From Mycobacterium nebraskense (GTDB lineage: Bacteria > Actinomycetota > Actinomycetes > Mycobacteriales > Mycobacteriaceae): 32,346 nt of DNA. The stretch lies in the NCBI RefSeq assembly GCF_002102255.1, contig NZ_LQPH01000104.1, positions 1 through 32,346 of the forward strand, given 5' to 3'. Below the pieces are notes generated by a model. It was not told where the DNA came from and ran no database searches. It saw only the letters and a list, made by a program, of their open reading frames with translations. The number at the start of each line of letters is the position of its first letter. The stretch's first letter is position 1. Positions 23,856-31,923 of this stretch are shown one piece after another. Made by a program: the position numbers and the translations under genes.

Positions 23856-24235
23856 GCACGGCGATCGAGACCACCCCCGAGCAGTTCGCGGCGCTGACCG
23901 CGCGCCCCGCCGACGCGCCGGTGCTGATGGTCAACCTGCTGAAGTTCAAGACGCAGGGTGGCCTCGAGTCCTACCTGCGGTACGGGCGGGAGGTCGCGCC
24001 CCACCTCGAGCGCGTCGGCGCCACCGTCCGCTACGCCGGCACGGCACCGGCGGTCATCATCGGCGACGGGGAACGCCCTTGGTGGGACGCAATTCTCATC
24101 GTCGAATACCCGACCCCGCAGGCGTTCATCGACATGGTGACGACGCAGGAGTACGCCCAGGTGCACGAGCATCGCGCCGCCGGGCTGGAGCGCGGTGACC
24201 TGATCGCCACGTCGGCATGGTCGGTCGCGGTGTGA
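23852..24235 (+). CDS. DUF1330 family protein
   Basis: A 127-residue protein with the alpha/beta-barrel (ferredoxin-like) features of DUF1330. APVLMVNLLKFKTQGGLESYLRYGREVAPHL is the characteristic N-terminal strand and helix (seen in two adjoining parts), followed by GTAPAVIIGDGERPWWDAILIVEYPT. The C-terminal half has FIDMVTTQEY and VHEHRAAGLE. Small dimeric proteins of this class include isomerase-, monooxygenase- and dehalogenase-like enzymes, but no reaction is established for DUF1330. It overlaps the hydrolase gene by 4 nt and ends the operon. It may act on the product of the epoxide-hydrolase-like enzyme. Confidence 0.85.
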   Translation: MSTAIETTPEQFAALTARPADAPVLMVNLLKFKTQGGLESYLRYGREVAPHLERVGATVRYAGTAPAVIIGDGERPWWDAILIVEYPTPQAFIDMVTTQEYAQVHEHRAAGLERGDLIATSAWSVAV

Positions 24236-24261
24236 TCGGGCGCCAATGGCCTGTTGATGCT

Positions 24262-24275
24262 GGGACCTTTGGCCA
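24262..24275. promoter_or_regulatory. DosR-box-like site upstream of the FadD15-like gene
   Basis: GGGACCTTTGGCCA keeps the GGGAC half and the G-x-CC half of the DosR/DevR consensus core GGGACTWWAGTCCC. A weaker related element, GGCGCCAATGGCCT, lies at 24239-24252, about 23 nt away centre to centre, and paired boxes are usual in DosR promoters. The site is 38 nt upstream of the ligase ATG at 24313. The match is by eye to the remembered consensus, and control by DosR is inferred. Confidence 0.45.
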
Positions 24276-24312
24276 CTAGGAAGTCGACGCTTGAGTGGGT
24301 TAGCTCCAGATC

Positions 24313-26115
24313 ATGCGTGAATTCAGCGTCCCGGCAAGCTTCAAGGTCGAAGAGCACGACAACATCGTCAGCAGCGTGTATTCACACGAACGCGATGACC
24401 CCGATCATGTGATATTTCAGCGCCTCGTCGACGGCGTGTGGACCGATGTGACCTGCGCGCAGGCCGCCCGGCAGATCCGTGCAAGCGCGCTCGGCCTGAT
24501 CGCCGAGGGGGTGCAGGCCGGCGATCGGGTGGCGATCCTGTCGGCCACTCGCTACGAATGGGTGATTCTCGACTACGCGATTCTCTCGGTCGGCGCGCTG
24601 ACCGTCCCGATCTACGACACCTCGTCGGCGGAGCAGGTGCGCTGGGTGCTGGAGGACTCCGGCGCGGTGCTGGTGATCACCGAGACCGACGCGCACGGCC
24701 AGCTGGTCAAGGAACTCAGGGACGAACTGCCGAGTCTGCGCAGGATCCTGCAGCTCGACTCGGCCGGCCCGGCGGCGCTCGATGAGCTGGCCGAGGCCGG
24801 CAAATCGGTGGACGTCGGTCAACTCGACGAGCGGCTTGCGGGGTTGCGGGCCACCGATCCGGCCACGCTGATCTACACCTCGGGCACCACCGGTCGCCCG
24901 AAGGGCTGCCAACTGACGCACTCCAATCTGCTCTACGAGACGCGCGGCGCTGCGGAGTGCTTCCCAACGCTGCTGCGCAAGGGGGAACGGCTGCTGGTCT
25001 TCCTGCCGCTGGCCCACGTGCTGGCGCGCTCGCTGTCGATGTCTGCGTTCGCCAACAAGGTCACCATCGGCTACACCAGCGACATCAAGAACCTGGTGCC
25101 AACGTTTGCTGTCTTCAAGCCCACGGTGGTGGTATCGGTGCCCCGAGTGTTCGAAAAGGTATACAACACCGCCGAGTTGAGCGCCCAGGATAGCCACCGG
25201 GGCCCGATTTTCGCACTCGCCGCTCGCACGGCCATCGAGTGGAGCACGGCTCTGGACGCCGGAGGCCCTGGTCGGCTGCTGCAAGTCCGACATGCCCTGT
25301 TCGACGGGCTGGTATACCGTAAACTCCGCGCTGCGCTGGGCGGTGATTGCCATGCGGCGGTCTCCGGGGGAGCCCCGCTGGGCAAGCGGTTGTGTCACTT
25401 CTACCGTGGCGTCGGGCTGACGGTCTACGAAGGCTACGGCCTGACCGAGACGAGCTCCGCGATCACCGTCAACCGCCTCGGCGAGGAGCGGGTCGGCACG
25501 GTGGGAAAGTTGTTGCCGGGCAACAGCATGGCGATTGCCAACGACGGCGAGGTGCTGCTGCGCGGCGGTGTGGTGTTCAACGGTTATTGGCATAACGACA
25601 CCGCCACACAAGAGGCGATCGTCAACGGGTGGTTCCACACCGGCGACCTCGGGTCGGCAGACGACGATGGCTTCTTGTCGATCATCGGCCGCAAGAAGGA
25701 AATCATCGTGACCGCGGGCGGCAAGAACGTCGCTCCGGCCGTGCTGGAAGATCAGTTGCGGGCTCACCCGCTGATCAGCCAGGCGATGGTGGTCGGGGAC
25801 GACAAACCCTTTATCGCCGCCCTCATCGCGATCGAGCCCGAAGGCTTCGACGTGTGGAAACAGCACCACGGCAAGGAGGCCACCGCTTCCGTCGCGGACC
25901 TGATCGGCGATCCCGACCTCGTTGGCGAGATCGATCAGGCAGTCAAGCAGGCCAACCAAGCGGTGTCGCATGCCGAATCGATCCGCAAGTTCCGCATCGT
26001 GCCGGTCGACTTCACCGTGCTCACCGGCGAGTTGACCCCGACCCTCAAGGTCAAGCGCAACGTGGTGGCGGCACGGTTCGCCAACGAGATCGAAGCGCTC
26101 TACAGCAAGCGCTGA
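24313..26115 (+). CDS. FadD15-like long-chain fatty acid-CoA ligase
   Basis: A 600-residue AMP-forming acyl-CoA synthetase that activates long-chain fatty acids with ATP and CoA. It closely resembles FadD15 (Rv2187, about 600 residues) from its first residues ([30 protein letters not shown]). The P-loop [11 protein letters not shown] starts at residue 188. GYGLTETS is the adenine-binding motif, TGDLG holds the ribose-binding Asp, and [15 protein letters not shown] lies in the hinge and C-terminal lid. The neighbours differ from those of Rv2187, so this may be a second copy placed in a lipid-storage module. A DosR-like box precedes it. It ends 8 nt from the stop of the convergent adenosine-kinase-family gene. 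Confidence 0.9.
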   Translation: MREFSVPASFKVEEHDNIVSSVYSHERDDPDHVIFQRLVDGVWTDVTCAQAARQIRASALGLIAEGVQAGDRVAILSATRYEWVILDYAILSVGALTVPIYDTSSAEQVRWVLEDSGAVLVITETDAHGQLVKELRDELPSLRRILQLDSAGPAALDELAEAGKSVDVGQLDERLAGLRATDPATLIYTSGTTGRPKGCQLTHSNLLYETRGAAECFPTLLRKGERLLVFLPLAHVLARSLSMSAFANKVTIGYTSDIKNLVPTFAVFKPTVVVSVPRVFEKVYNTAELSAQDSHRGPIFALAARTAIEWSTALDAGGPGRLLQVRHALFDGLVYRKLRAALGGDCHAAVSGGAPLGKRLCHFYRGVGLTVYEGYGLTETSSAITVNRLGEERVGTVGKLLPGNSMAIANDGEVLLRGGVVFNGYWHNDTATQEAIVNGWFHTGDLGSADDDGFLSIIGRKKEIIVTAGGKNVAPAVLEDQLRAHPLISQAMVVGDDKPFIAALIAIEPEGFDVWKQHHGKEATASVADLIGDPDLVGEIDQAVKQANQAVSHAESIRKFRIVPVDFTVLTGELTPTLKVKRNVVAARFANEIEALYSKR

Positions 26116-26123
26116 GTTCCGCC

Positions 26124-26621
26124 TCAGAGCTTGTAACCGATGGCGCGCAGAAGATCGTGCCGCTCGGCGACGTCGCGTTCGGTTTCCACCCCGAGGGGTG
26201 TCTGTCCGTCGATCACGCCCATGATGCCGCGACCACGCGGAGTCACCGCGATGACGACATCGACCGGATTGGCTGTGGCGCAGTATATTCCGCAGACTTC
26301 GGGCACCGCCTTCACCGGGTTGAGGACGTTGACGGGAAACCCGTCGCGCAGGAAAATCACGAAACTGTGCCCGGCTGCGATGGCCAGCGCCGTGCGAGTC
26401 GCGAGTTCGACCAACTCCGTGTCGTTGCCGGTGCGGCGAACCAGTCGGGGCCCGGAAGCCTCACAAAAGGCCAGCCCGAACCGCAGTGATGGGCTCACCC
26501 CGACCAGGGCCTCGTATAGGTCTTCGACCGTCTTGATGAAGTGTGCCTGGCCGATCACGACGTTGACGTCGTCCGGCTTGTCAACGGACACCACATCCCA
26601 GGCCGGCGATGTTGTAGTCAC
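26124..26621 (-). CDS. adenosine-specific kinase family protein (DUF355)
   Basis: About 165 residues, matching the small COG1839/DUF355 family called adenosine-specific kinase from a structurally studied thermophile protein. Diagnostic segments are VNVVIGQAHFIKTVEDLYEA, LRFGLAFCEASGPRLVRRTG, AGHSFVIFLRDGFPVNVLN, VPEVCGIYCATANPVDVVIA, RGRGIMGVIDG and the ending GVETERDVAERHDLLRAIGY. The family is best known from archaea and thermophiles, so its presence in a mycobacterium is notable. The GTG at 26621 (VTTTSPAWDVVSV) gives the family length; an ATG at 26660 would overlap the preceding gene. It lies 35 nt downstream of the acyltransferase gene on the same strand. The physiological role of the family is poorly known. 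Confidence 0.82.
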   Translation of the reverse strand: MTTTSPAWDVVSVDKPDDVNVVIGQAHFIKTVEDLYEALVGVSPSLRFGLAFCEASGPRLVRRTGNDTELVELATRTALAIAAGHSFVIFLRDGFPVNVLNPVKAVPEVCGIYCATANPVDVVIAVTPRGRGIMGVIDGQTPLGVETERDVAERHDLLRAIGYKL

Positions 26622-26656
26622 ATACCCATGCTGCCACCGCGCCCGCGTTTCGGCGA

Positions 26657-27493
26657 TCACCCCAAGATGGGGAAGCGGCGCGCGCGCCCCAGCCCATCCA
26701 AGGCGGCCTGCATCACCGAGCGCACGTATGCGTCGACCTCGTCGACGTCGGGGTCCTCGCCGAACCGGGCTGCGATGTCGATGGGCTCCAGTAGTTGGTA
26801 GACGATCTTGGCCGGTAACGGCATGTTGGCCGGGAAGAACAACGTCATACCGAAGGGCAAGCCGATCGTGATGGGGAGGATCTCAATCCGAAATCGCTTG
26901 AGCCCCAACCTCTTCGCCAGCCAATTGCCGCGGGTGAGGAAAAGCTGGGTCTCCTGGCCTCCGATCGACACCGCCGGCACGATCGGCACGCCGGCTTGGA
27001 TGGCGGTTCTGACGTATCCGGTCCGGCCACCGAAGTCGATGACGTTTTGGCTGAGCGTCGGCCGGAACGCGTCATAGTCGCCGCCGGGAAAAGCCAGCAC
27101 GACCGCACCCGAGCGCAGCGCCTCGTCGGCGTTTTCCGGGTTGGCATGGATCACGCCGAGCCGGCTCAGCGATGCGCGAAACGGCGTAAAGAACACGCCA
27201 TAGTGGGCGAGGGTGTACAGCGGGCGGTCGTAGCCGAACCTGCGGTACAGGGCCGGGGCCAGCACGTTCCAATCGGGCGTCAGGACGCCGCCGGAGTGGT
27301 TGGACACCAGCAATGCGCCGCCCCTCGACGGGAAGGTCTCCAGGCCCCGCACCTCTGGCCGGAACCATCGCTTGATGACCGGGGTCGCCGCGTTGATCAG
27401 CAGCTCGGTGAACGTGGGGTCCCACTTCGCGATTTCGGGATGTGTCATGTCGTCACCAGCCGACTCTTCCGCTGTGTATTCGAGTGCCGTCAT
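26657..27493 (-). CDS. lysophospholipid/MGAT-like acyltransferase
   Basis: A PlsC-superfamily acyltransferase of about 278 residues, nearest to the MGAT/DGAT-like lysophospholipid acyltransferase group found in mycobacteria. VRGLETFPSRGGALLVSNHSGG contains the acyl-transfer His motif, with TPDW after it. RPLYTLAHYGVFF, LAFPGGDYDAFRP and GVPIVPAVSIGGQETQLF are further conserved segments. It would acylate a glycerolipid using acyl-CoA, consistent with the adjoining ligase and WS/DGAT genes. The ATG at 27493 abuts a GGGGGAGG stretch, which is rather close for a ribosome-binding site. An alternative ATG at 27448 (MTHPEIAKW) has a weaker but better spaced site. It is divergent from the reductase-like SDR across a gap with DosR-like sequences. 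Confidence 0.85.
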   Translation of the reverse strand: MTALEYTAEESAGDDMTHPEIAKWDPTFTELLINAATPVIKRWFRPEVRGLETFPSRGGALLVSNHSGGVLTPDWNVLAPALYRRFGYDRPLYTLAHYGVFFTPFRASLSRLGVIHANPENADEALRSGAVVLAFPGGDYDAFRPTLSQNVIDFGGRTGYVRTAIQAGVPIVPAVSIGGQETQLFLTRGNWLAKRLGLKRFRIEILPITIGLPFGMTLFFPANMPLPAKIVYQLLEPIDIAARFGEDPDVDEVDAYVRSVMQAALDGLGRARRFPILG

Positions 27494-27542
27494 CCTCCCC
27501 CAGCAAACGATGCCTGCGCAGAGCCGCAATCCCCGTGGTGCG

Positions 27543-27556
27543 GGGACTAAAGACCT
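27543..27556. promoter_or_regulatory. DosR-box-like site in the divergent lipid-gene promoter
   Basis: GGGACTAAAGACCT matches 12 of 14 positions of the DosR/DevR core GGGACTWWAGTCCC. A weaker element, AGGACCAATGGCGG, lies at 27592-27605, and GGGTC-AAAA-GACCC (27613-27626) is a small perfect inverted repeat. The gap separates the leftward acyltransferase (start 27493) from the rightward reductase-like SDR (start 27674), so one regulator could act on both. The similarity is to the remembered consensus; occupancy by DosR is inferred. Confidence 0.5.
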
Positions 27557-27673
27557 CGGTGAGCGACGGGCGACCCTCGTTATGCCAGCCGAGGACCAAT
27601 GGCGGCCGCAGTGGGTCAAAAGACCCGTTTGAACACCATCGATCATCGATAACGTGGCTGGGGAGGTGCAGCG

Positions 27674-28750
27674 ATGACGGTATTGATGACGGGGTTTCCC
27701 GGCTTTCTCGGTAGTTCTTTGTTGCCAGGCATCCTCAAGCGCACTGGCGATTCGGCAATCTGTCTGGTGCAGCCCAAGTTCGGCACGCTGGCACAGCGAC
27801 GCGTGGCGGAACTGAGCGCTGCGGAACCGTTCCTCGAGGGGCGGATCCAGCTAGTCGAAGGTGACATCACCCAACCCGGCCTCGGCGTCGCGGCAGATAC
27901 CCTCACCGAGGTCACCGAGGCGTGGCACCTGGCCGCCGCGTATGACTTGGCGGTGCCCCGCGACGTGGCGGTTCGGGTCAACGTCAACGGCACCCGAAAC
28001 GTCCTGGACGCGCTCGAGCGCTGTCCCCGCCTGACGCGCTTGCACTACTTCAGCACCTGCTATGTCAGCGGCCGCTATGCCGGCCCATTCAGCGAGGACG
28101 ACCTCGAAGTCGGTGCGCCGTTCAACAACCACTACGAAGAGACCAAGAACCTCGCCGAGGCGGACGTGCGCTGGCACATGTCCGCGGGCATGCCTGCGAC
28201 GATCTACCGCCCCTCGATTGTCGTCGGTGACAGCCGCACCGGGCAGACGCAGAAATTCGACGGTCCCTACTTCGTCATGCAGTGGCTACTGCGACAGCCT
28301 CGGTACGCGATCCTCCCGATGGTGGGTGACCCCACGACGACGCGCGTGAACGTGGTCCCGCGCGACTTCATCGTTGATGCGGTCGGATATCTGAGCGGCC
28401 TCTCCGTTTCCGAGGGGCGCACCTATCAGCTGGCGGATCCGCGTCCGCTCACGGTCGACGAGATGGCGGATACGCTGGCCCAGGCGACGGGCCGCGAACT
28501 CATCAAGGTCCCGCTGCCGCTGAAATTGACGAAAGCATCACTAGCACACGTTCCGGGGCTCTACCGCTGGATGCGGATCCCTCCCGAGGCGGTCGATTAC
28601 TTCGCCCAACCCACCTTCTACTTGACCGATCATTGTCGGGCCGATCTCGCCGGCAGCGGTATCGAGGCGCCCGCGTTCCGCAGCTATGTCGATCGGCTCG
28701 TGGATTACATGCGTAGCCATCCGGACGTCAGCTCGGCGGCGATGTTCTAG
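27674..28750 (+). CDS. extended SDR, fatty-acyl-reductase/male-sterility-like
   Basis: A 358-residue extended SDR of the NAD_binding_4 kind, which includes fatty acyl-CoA reductases and thioester reductase domains. The N-terminal cofactor motif GFPGFLGSSLLPGIL replaces the classical GxxGxxG. HLAAAYDLAVP, VNVNGTRNVLDAL, YFSTCYVSG with the Ser/Thr, and YEETKNLAE with the YxxxK pair complete the fold. The downstream part IYRPSIVVGDS and VNVVPRDFIVDAV is typical of the group. GGGGAGGTG precedes the ATG. Given the ligase upstream and WS/DGAT 42 nt downstream, reduction of acyl-CoA to an alcohol or aldehyde for wax ester formation is an attractive inference. A sugar or sterol epimerase-type role is possible. 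Confidence 0.82.
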   Translation: MTVLMTGFPGFLGSSLLPGILKRTGDSAICLVQPKFGTLAQRRVAELSAAEPFLEGRIQLVEGDITQPGLGVAADTLTEVTEAWHLAAAYDLAVPRDVAVRVNVNGTRNVLDALERCPRLTRLHYFSTCYVSGRYAGPFSEDDLEVGAPFNNHYEETKNLAEADVRWHMSAGMPATIYRPSIVVGDSRTGQTQKFDGPYFVMQWLLRQPRYAILPMVGDPTTTRVNVVPRDFIVDAVGYLSGLSVSEGRTYQLADPRPLTVDEMADTLAQATGRELIKVPLPLKLTKASLAHVPGLYRWMRIPPEAVDYFAQPTFYLTDHCRADLAGSGIEAPAFRSYVDRLVDYMRSHPDVSSAAMF

Positions 28751-28792
28751 AGACCGTCTTCGCCCCGTCGTCAGTCGCGGTCTAATGGGTGG

Positions 28793-30148
28793 ATGGAACT
28801 GATGATGCCCACCGACGCGATATTTCTGCTGGGGGAATCGCGGGAGCATCCCATGCACGTCGGCGGCTTGCAGTTGTTCGAGCTGCCGAAGGGCGCCGGC
28901 CGCGGCTTCGTCCGGGAGCTCTACGACCGTTTGGTCGCGCAAGATGATGTTCAGCCCACTTTCCGCAAGCATCCGGCGACGTTCGTCGGCGGAATCGCAA
29001 GCCTGGGCTGGTCCTACGACAAAGACGTCGACGTCGACTACCACGTCCGGCGCTCGGCAGTGCCGTCGCCCGGGCGGATCCGCGAATTGCTCGAGCTGAC
29101 TTCGCGGTTGCACAGCAGTCTGCTGGATCGTCACCGTCCCCTGTGGGAGACGCATATCATCGAAGGCCTCAAGGATGGCCGGTTCGCCATCTACACCAAG
29201 ATCCACCACGCATTGATCGACGGCGTCTCGGCGCAGAAACTGATGCAGCGCGCGTTGTCGACCGATCCCGACGACACCGAGATGCGCGCGCCGTGGAGCC
29301 TGCCCAAGAGCAAGCGCAAGAGCAGCCCGGTAAGCCCGTTAATTTCGGCGCTGCATGCGGCGGGATCGCTTGCGGCACTTGCCCCGTCGACGGTTTCGCT
29401 GGCGCGTGCGGCGCTGTTCGAGCAGCAGCTGACGTTGCCCTTCGGGGCCCCGCGCACCATGCTGAACGTCAAGATCGGCGGCGCGCGCCGCTGTGCCGCG
29501 CAGTCGTGGTCGCTGGACCGCATCAAGAGCGTCAAGAAGGCGGCCGGCGTGACCGTCAACGATGTCGTCCTGGCGATGTGTTCGGGCGCCCTGCGCTACT
29601 ACCTGCTCGAGCAGAACGCGCTGCCGGACGCGCCGCTGATCGCGATGGTCCCGGTGAGCCTGCGCACCGAAGACGAGGCCGACTCCGGGGGCAACCTCGT
29701 CGGCGCGATCCTCTGCAACCTCGCCACCGATACCGACGATCCCGCACAGCGACTGCAAACCATCAGGGATTCGATGCGCAACAACAAGAAGGTGTTTTCG
29801 CAGCTGCCTCGCTTCCAGGCACTGGCGCTGTCCGCGGTCAATACGTCGGCGCTGGCGTTGGCGGCCGTCCCGGGCTGGGTGGCGTCGACGTCGCCGCCGT
29901 TCAACATCATCATTTCGAACGTGCCGGGGCCTACCCAGCCGATCTACTACGGGGGTGCCCGGCTCGACGGCAACTACCCGCTGTCCATCGCGCTGGACGG
30001 CCAGGCGCTGAACATCACCCTGGCCAACAACGCCGGCAATCTGGACTTCGGTCTGGTGGGCTGCCGGCGCAGCGTGCCGCACCTGCAGCGTCTGCTCGCG
30101 CATTTGGAGTCCTCGCTCAAAGACCTGGAACGCGCCGTCGGGGCCTGA
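28793..30148 (+). CDS. WS/DGAT acyltransferase, second copy
   Basis: A 451-residue wax ester synthase/diacylglycerol acyltransferase with HHALIDG at residues 138-144. It starts MELMMPTDAIFLLGESREHPMHVGGL and ends DLERAVGA, parallel along its whole length to the copy at 19543-20901. The two share RRSAVP/RRSALP, DRHRPLWETH, GARRCAAQSW, NDVVLAMCSGALR and DFGLVGCRRSVPHLQR. The region between residues 165 and 185 (PKSKRKSSPVSP) differs most. It follows the reductase-like SDR by 42 nt on the same strand and probably completes a neutral-lipid pathway there. The NUDIX gene begins 7 nt after it. Confidence 0.92.
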   Translation: MELMMPTDAIFLLGESREHPMHVGGLQLFELPKGAGRGFVRELYDRLVAQDDVQPTFRKHPATFVGGIASLGWSYDKDVDVDYHVRRSAVPSPGRIRELLELTSRLHSSLLDRHRPLWETHIIEGLKDGRFAIYTKIHHALIDGVSAQKLMQRALSTDPDDTEMRAPWSLPKSKRKSSPVSPLISALHAAGSLAALAPSTVSLARAALFEQQLTLPFGAPRTMLNVKIGGARRCAAQSWSLDRIKSVKKAAGVTVNDVVLAMCSGALRYYLLEQNALPDAPLIAMVPVSLRTEDEADSGGNLVGAILCNLATDTDDPAQRLQTIRDSMRNNKKVFSQLPRFQALALSAVNTSALALAAVPGWVASTSPPFNIIISNVPGPTQPIYYGGARLDGNYPLSIALDGQALNITLANNAGNLDFGLVGCRRSVPHLQRLLAHLESSLKDLERAVGA

Positions 30149-30155
30149 GCAGCCG

Positions 30156-30641
30156 ATGCCGAAGCTCAGTGCGGGGGTGCTGTTGTACCGGACCCGCGGC
30201 GGCGTCGTCGAAGTCTTGATCGCGCATCCGGGCGGCCCGTTCTGGGCGCGAAAGGACAACGGGGCCTGGTCGATTCCCAAGGGGGAGTACGCCGACGGCG
30301 AGGATCCCTGGACCGCCGCGCAACGCGAGTTCGCCGAGGAACTCGGACTTTCGGTGCCGGCCGGGACCCGACTGGACCTCGGCCAGCTGAAACAGTCCGG
30401 CGGCAAGGTGGTCACCGCCTTCGCCGTCGGCGGCGACCTCGACGTGACCGACACGCGCAGCAACACCTTCGAATTGGAGTGGCCGAAGGGGTCGGGCACG
30501 TTGCGGGAGTTCCCGGAAGTCGATCGGGTGGGCTGGTTTTCGGTGGCGCAGGCGCGCGTCAAGCTGCTGAAGGGACAGCTTGCTTTTCTGGATCGGCTGA
30601 TGGCGGACCCAGATCTGGCGGGATTACCAGAAGGCACTTGA
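30156..30641 (+). CDS. NUDIX hydrolase
   Basis: A 161-residue NUDIX hydrolase. The box GxxxxxExxxxxxxREUxEExG is met by residues 43-65: GEYADGEDPWTAAQREFAEE then LG. The N-terminal SAGVLLYRTRGGVVEVLIAHPGG and the substrate segment WSIPKGEY resemble diadenosine polyphosphate or nucleotide-sugar type members rather than MutT itself. Metal-binding glutamates of the REFAEE core are all present. It begins 7 nt after the WS/DGAT stop and may be co-transcribed with it, though a functional link is not evident. The substrate is not predictable. Confidence 0.88.
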   Translation: MPKLSAGVLLYRTRGGVVEVLIAHPGGPFWARKDNGAWSIPKGEYADGEDPWTAAQREFAEELGLSVPAGTRLDLGQLKQSGGKVVTAFAVGGDLDVTDTRSNTFELEWPKGSGTLREFPEVDRVGWFSVAQARVKLLKGQLAFLDRLMADPDLAGLPEGT

Positions 30642-30686
30642 CGTGCGCGGACGTCGAGGGGGCTCGCCGGCGGGCAGAATGGCCGC

Positions 30687-31922
30687 ATGACGAGCGCGCC
30701 GACCGAACAAGCCGAATCCCAGGGGCTGCTGCTGCAGCTGCTGGACCCGGCCAACCGGCCTGACCCGTATCGACTCTGTGCGCAGTTTCGCGACGGCGGA
30801 GCGCTGCAACTGCCCGAGGCCAACCTGGCCGTCTTCTTGAGTTACCGCGATTGCGACGAGGTGTTGCGGCACCCGGCGTCAAGCAGCGACAACGTCAACT
30901 CGACGGTCGCCAAGCGGCAGGCCGAGGCCGGCACGGCGGCGCGCAGGCAGGGCCCGCCGGGTTTCCTGTTTCTCGACCCGCCCGATCACACCCGGCTGCG
31001 CAGGCTGGTCAGCAAGGCGTTTGCGCCGAAGGTGGTGAGCGCGCTGGAGCCCGATATCCGTTCGCTGGTCGACGGAATGCTCGATCGGGTCGCCGAAATG
31101 GGTCACTTTGAAGTTGTCGAGGATTTCGCCTATCCGCTCCCGGTGGCGGTGATCTGCCGGCTGCTCGGCGTGCCGCTCGACGACGAGCCGCAGTTCAGCC
31201 GCGCGTCGGCGTTGCTGGCTCAGGCGCTGGACCCATTCTCGACACTCACCGGCGTGCCGCCGGACGTCGCGAACGAGCGACAACGGGCCGCGGCGTGGCT
31301 GCGCGAATACTTCCACGGTCTGATCGAGCGCCGCCGTTCGCAGCCCGGTGACGACCTGCTGTCGGGGCTGATCGCGGTGGAGGAGTCCGGAGATCAACTG
31401 ACCGAGGACGAAATTGTCTCTACCTGCAATCTGCTCTTGATCGCCGGGCACGAGACCACGGTAAATCTGATTGGGAATGCCGTGTTGGCGATGCTTCGCA
31501 ATCCCGGGCAGTGGACCGCTCTGGGCGCCGACGCCGGTCGAGCGCCGGCGATCGTAGAAGAAACCCTGCGTTACGACCCGCCTGTGCAACTGGTCGGCCG
31601 AATTGCTCTCGCCGACATGATGATTGGCGGCGTCGAGGTGCCCGCGGGCGATGTCATGATGTTGCTGCTTGCCGCGGCCCACCGTGACCCCGCGGAATTC
31701 GACCGGCCCGATCGCTTCGATCCGGATCGGCCGGTGTTGCGGCACTTGGGATTTGGCCGGGGAGCCCACTATTGCCTGGGCGCACCCCTGGCCCGGCTGG
31801 AAGCCGGCGTGGCCCTGTCGGCGATAACGGCACGCTTCCCGGACGCGCGGCTGGACGGCGAGCCGCAATACAAGACCAACGTCACGCTGCGCGGACTATC
31901 GCAACTCTCCGTCGCGGTCTAG
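30687..31922 (+). CDS. cytochrome P450
   Basis: A 411-residue soluble bacterial P450. FLDPPDHTRLRRLVSKAF is the C-helix region, LLLIAGHETTVNLIGN is the I-helix with the AGxET oxygen-activation motif, and EETLRYDPPVQ carries the K-helix ExxR. FGRGAHYCLGAPLARLE is the heme loop with axial Cys363. Length and motifs are those of ferredoxin-dependent CYP families common in mycobacteria; I cannot name the CYP family with confidence. No ferredoxin gene is adjacent. It could hydroxylate a lipid or a xenobiotic related to the catabolic genes in the window. Its stop lies 1 nt from the convergent small gene. Confidence 0.9.
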   Translation: MTSAPTEQAESQGLLLQLLDPANRPDPYRLCAQFRDGGALQLPEANLAVFLSYRDCDEVLRHPASSSDNVNSTVAKRQAEAGTAARRQGPPGFLFLDPPDHTRLRRLVSKAFAPKVVSALEPDIRSLVDGMLDRVAEMGHFEVVEDFAYPLPVAVICRLLGVPLDDEPQFSRASALLAQALDPFSTLTGVPPDVANERQRAAAWLREYFHGLIERRRSQPGDDLLSGLIAVEESGDQLTEDEIVSTCNLLLIAGHETTVNLIGNAVLAMLRNPGQWTALGADAGRAPAIVEETLRYDPPVQLVGRIALADMMIGGVEVPAGDVMMLLLAAAHRDPAEFDRPDRFDPDRPVLRHLGFGRGAHYCLGAPLARLEAGVALSAITARFPDARLDGEPQYKTNVTLRGLSQLSVAV

Positions 31923-31923
31923 G

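Noticed and set aside
24382..25971. 529-codon leftward open frame opposite the FadD15-like gene
   Set aside because: The plus strand encodes an unmistakable acyl-CoA ligase; the reverse frame is its composition-driven shadow.
29339..30823. 494-codon leftward open frame across WS/DGAT, NUDIX and P450 starts
   Set aside because: It spans three well-supported genes on the other strand and has low-complexity composition.
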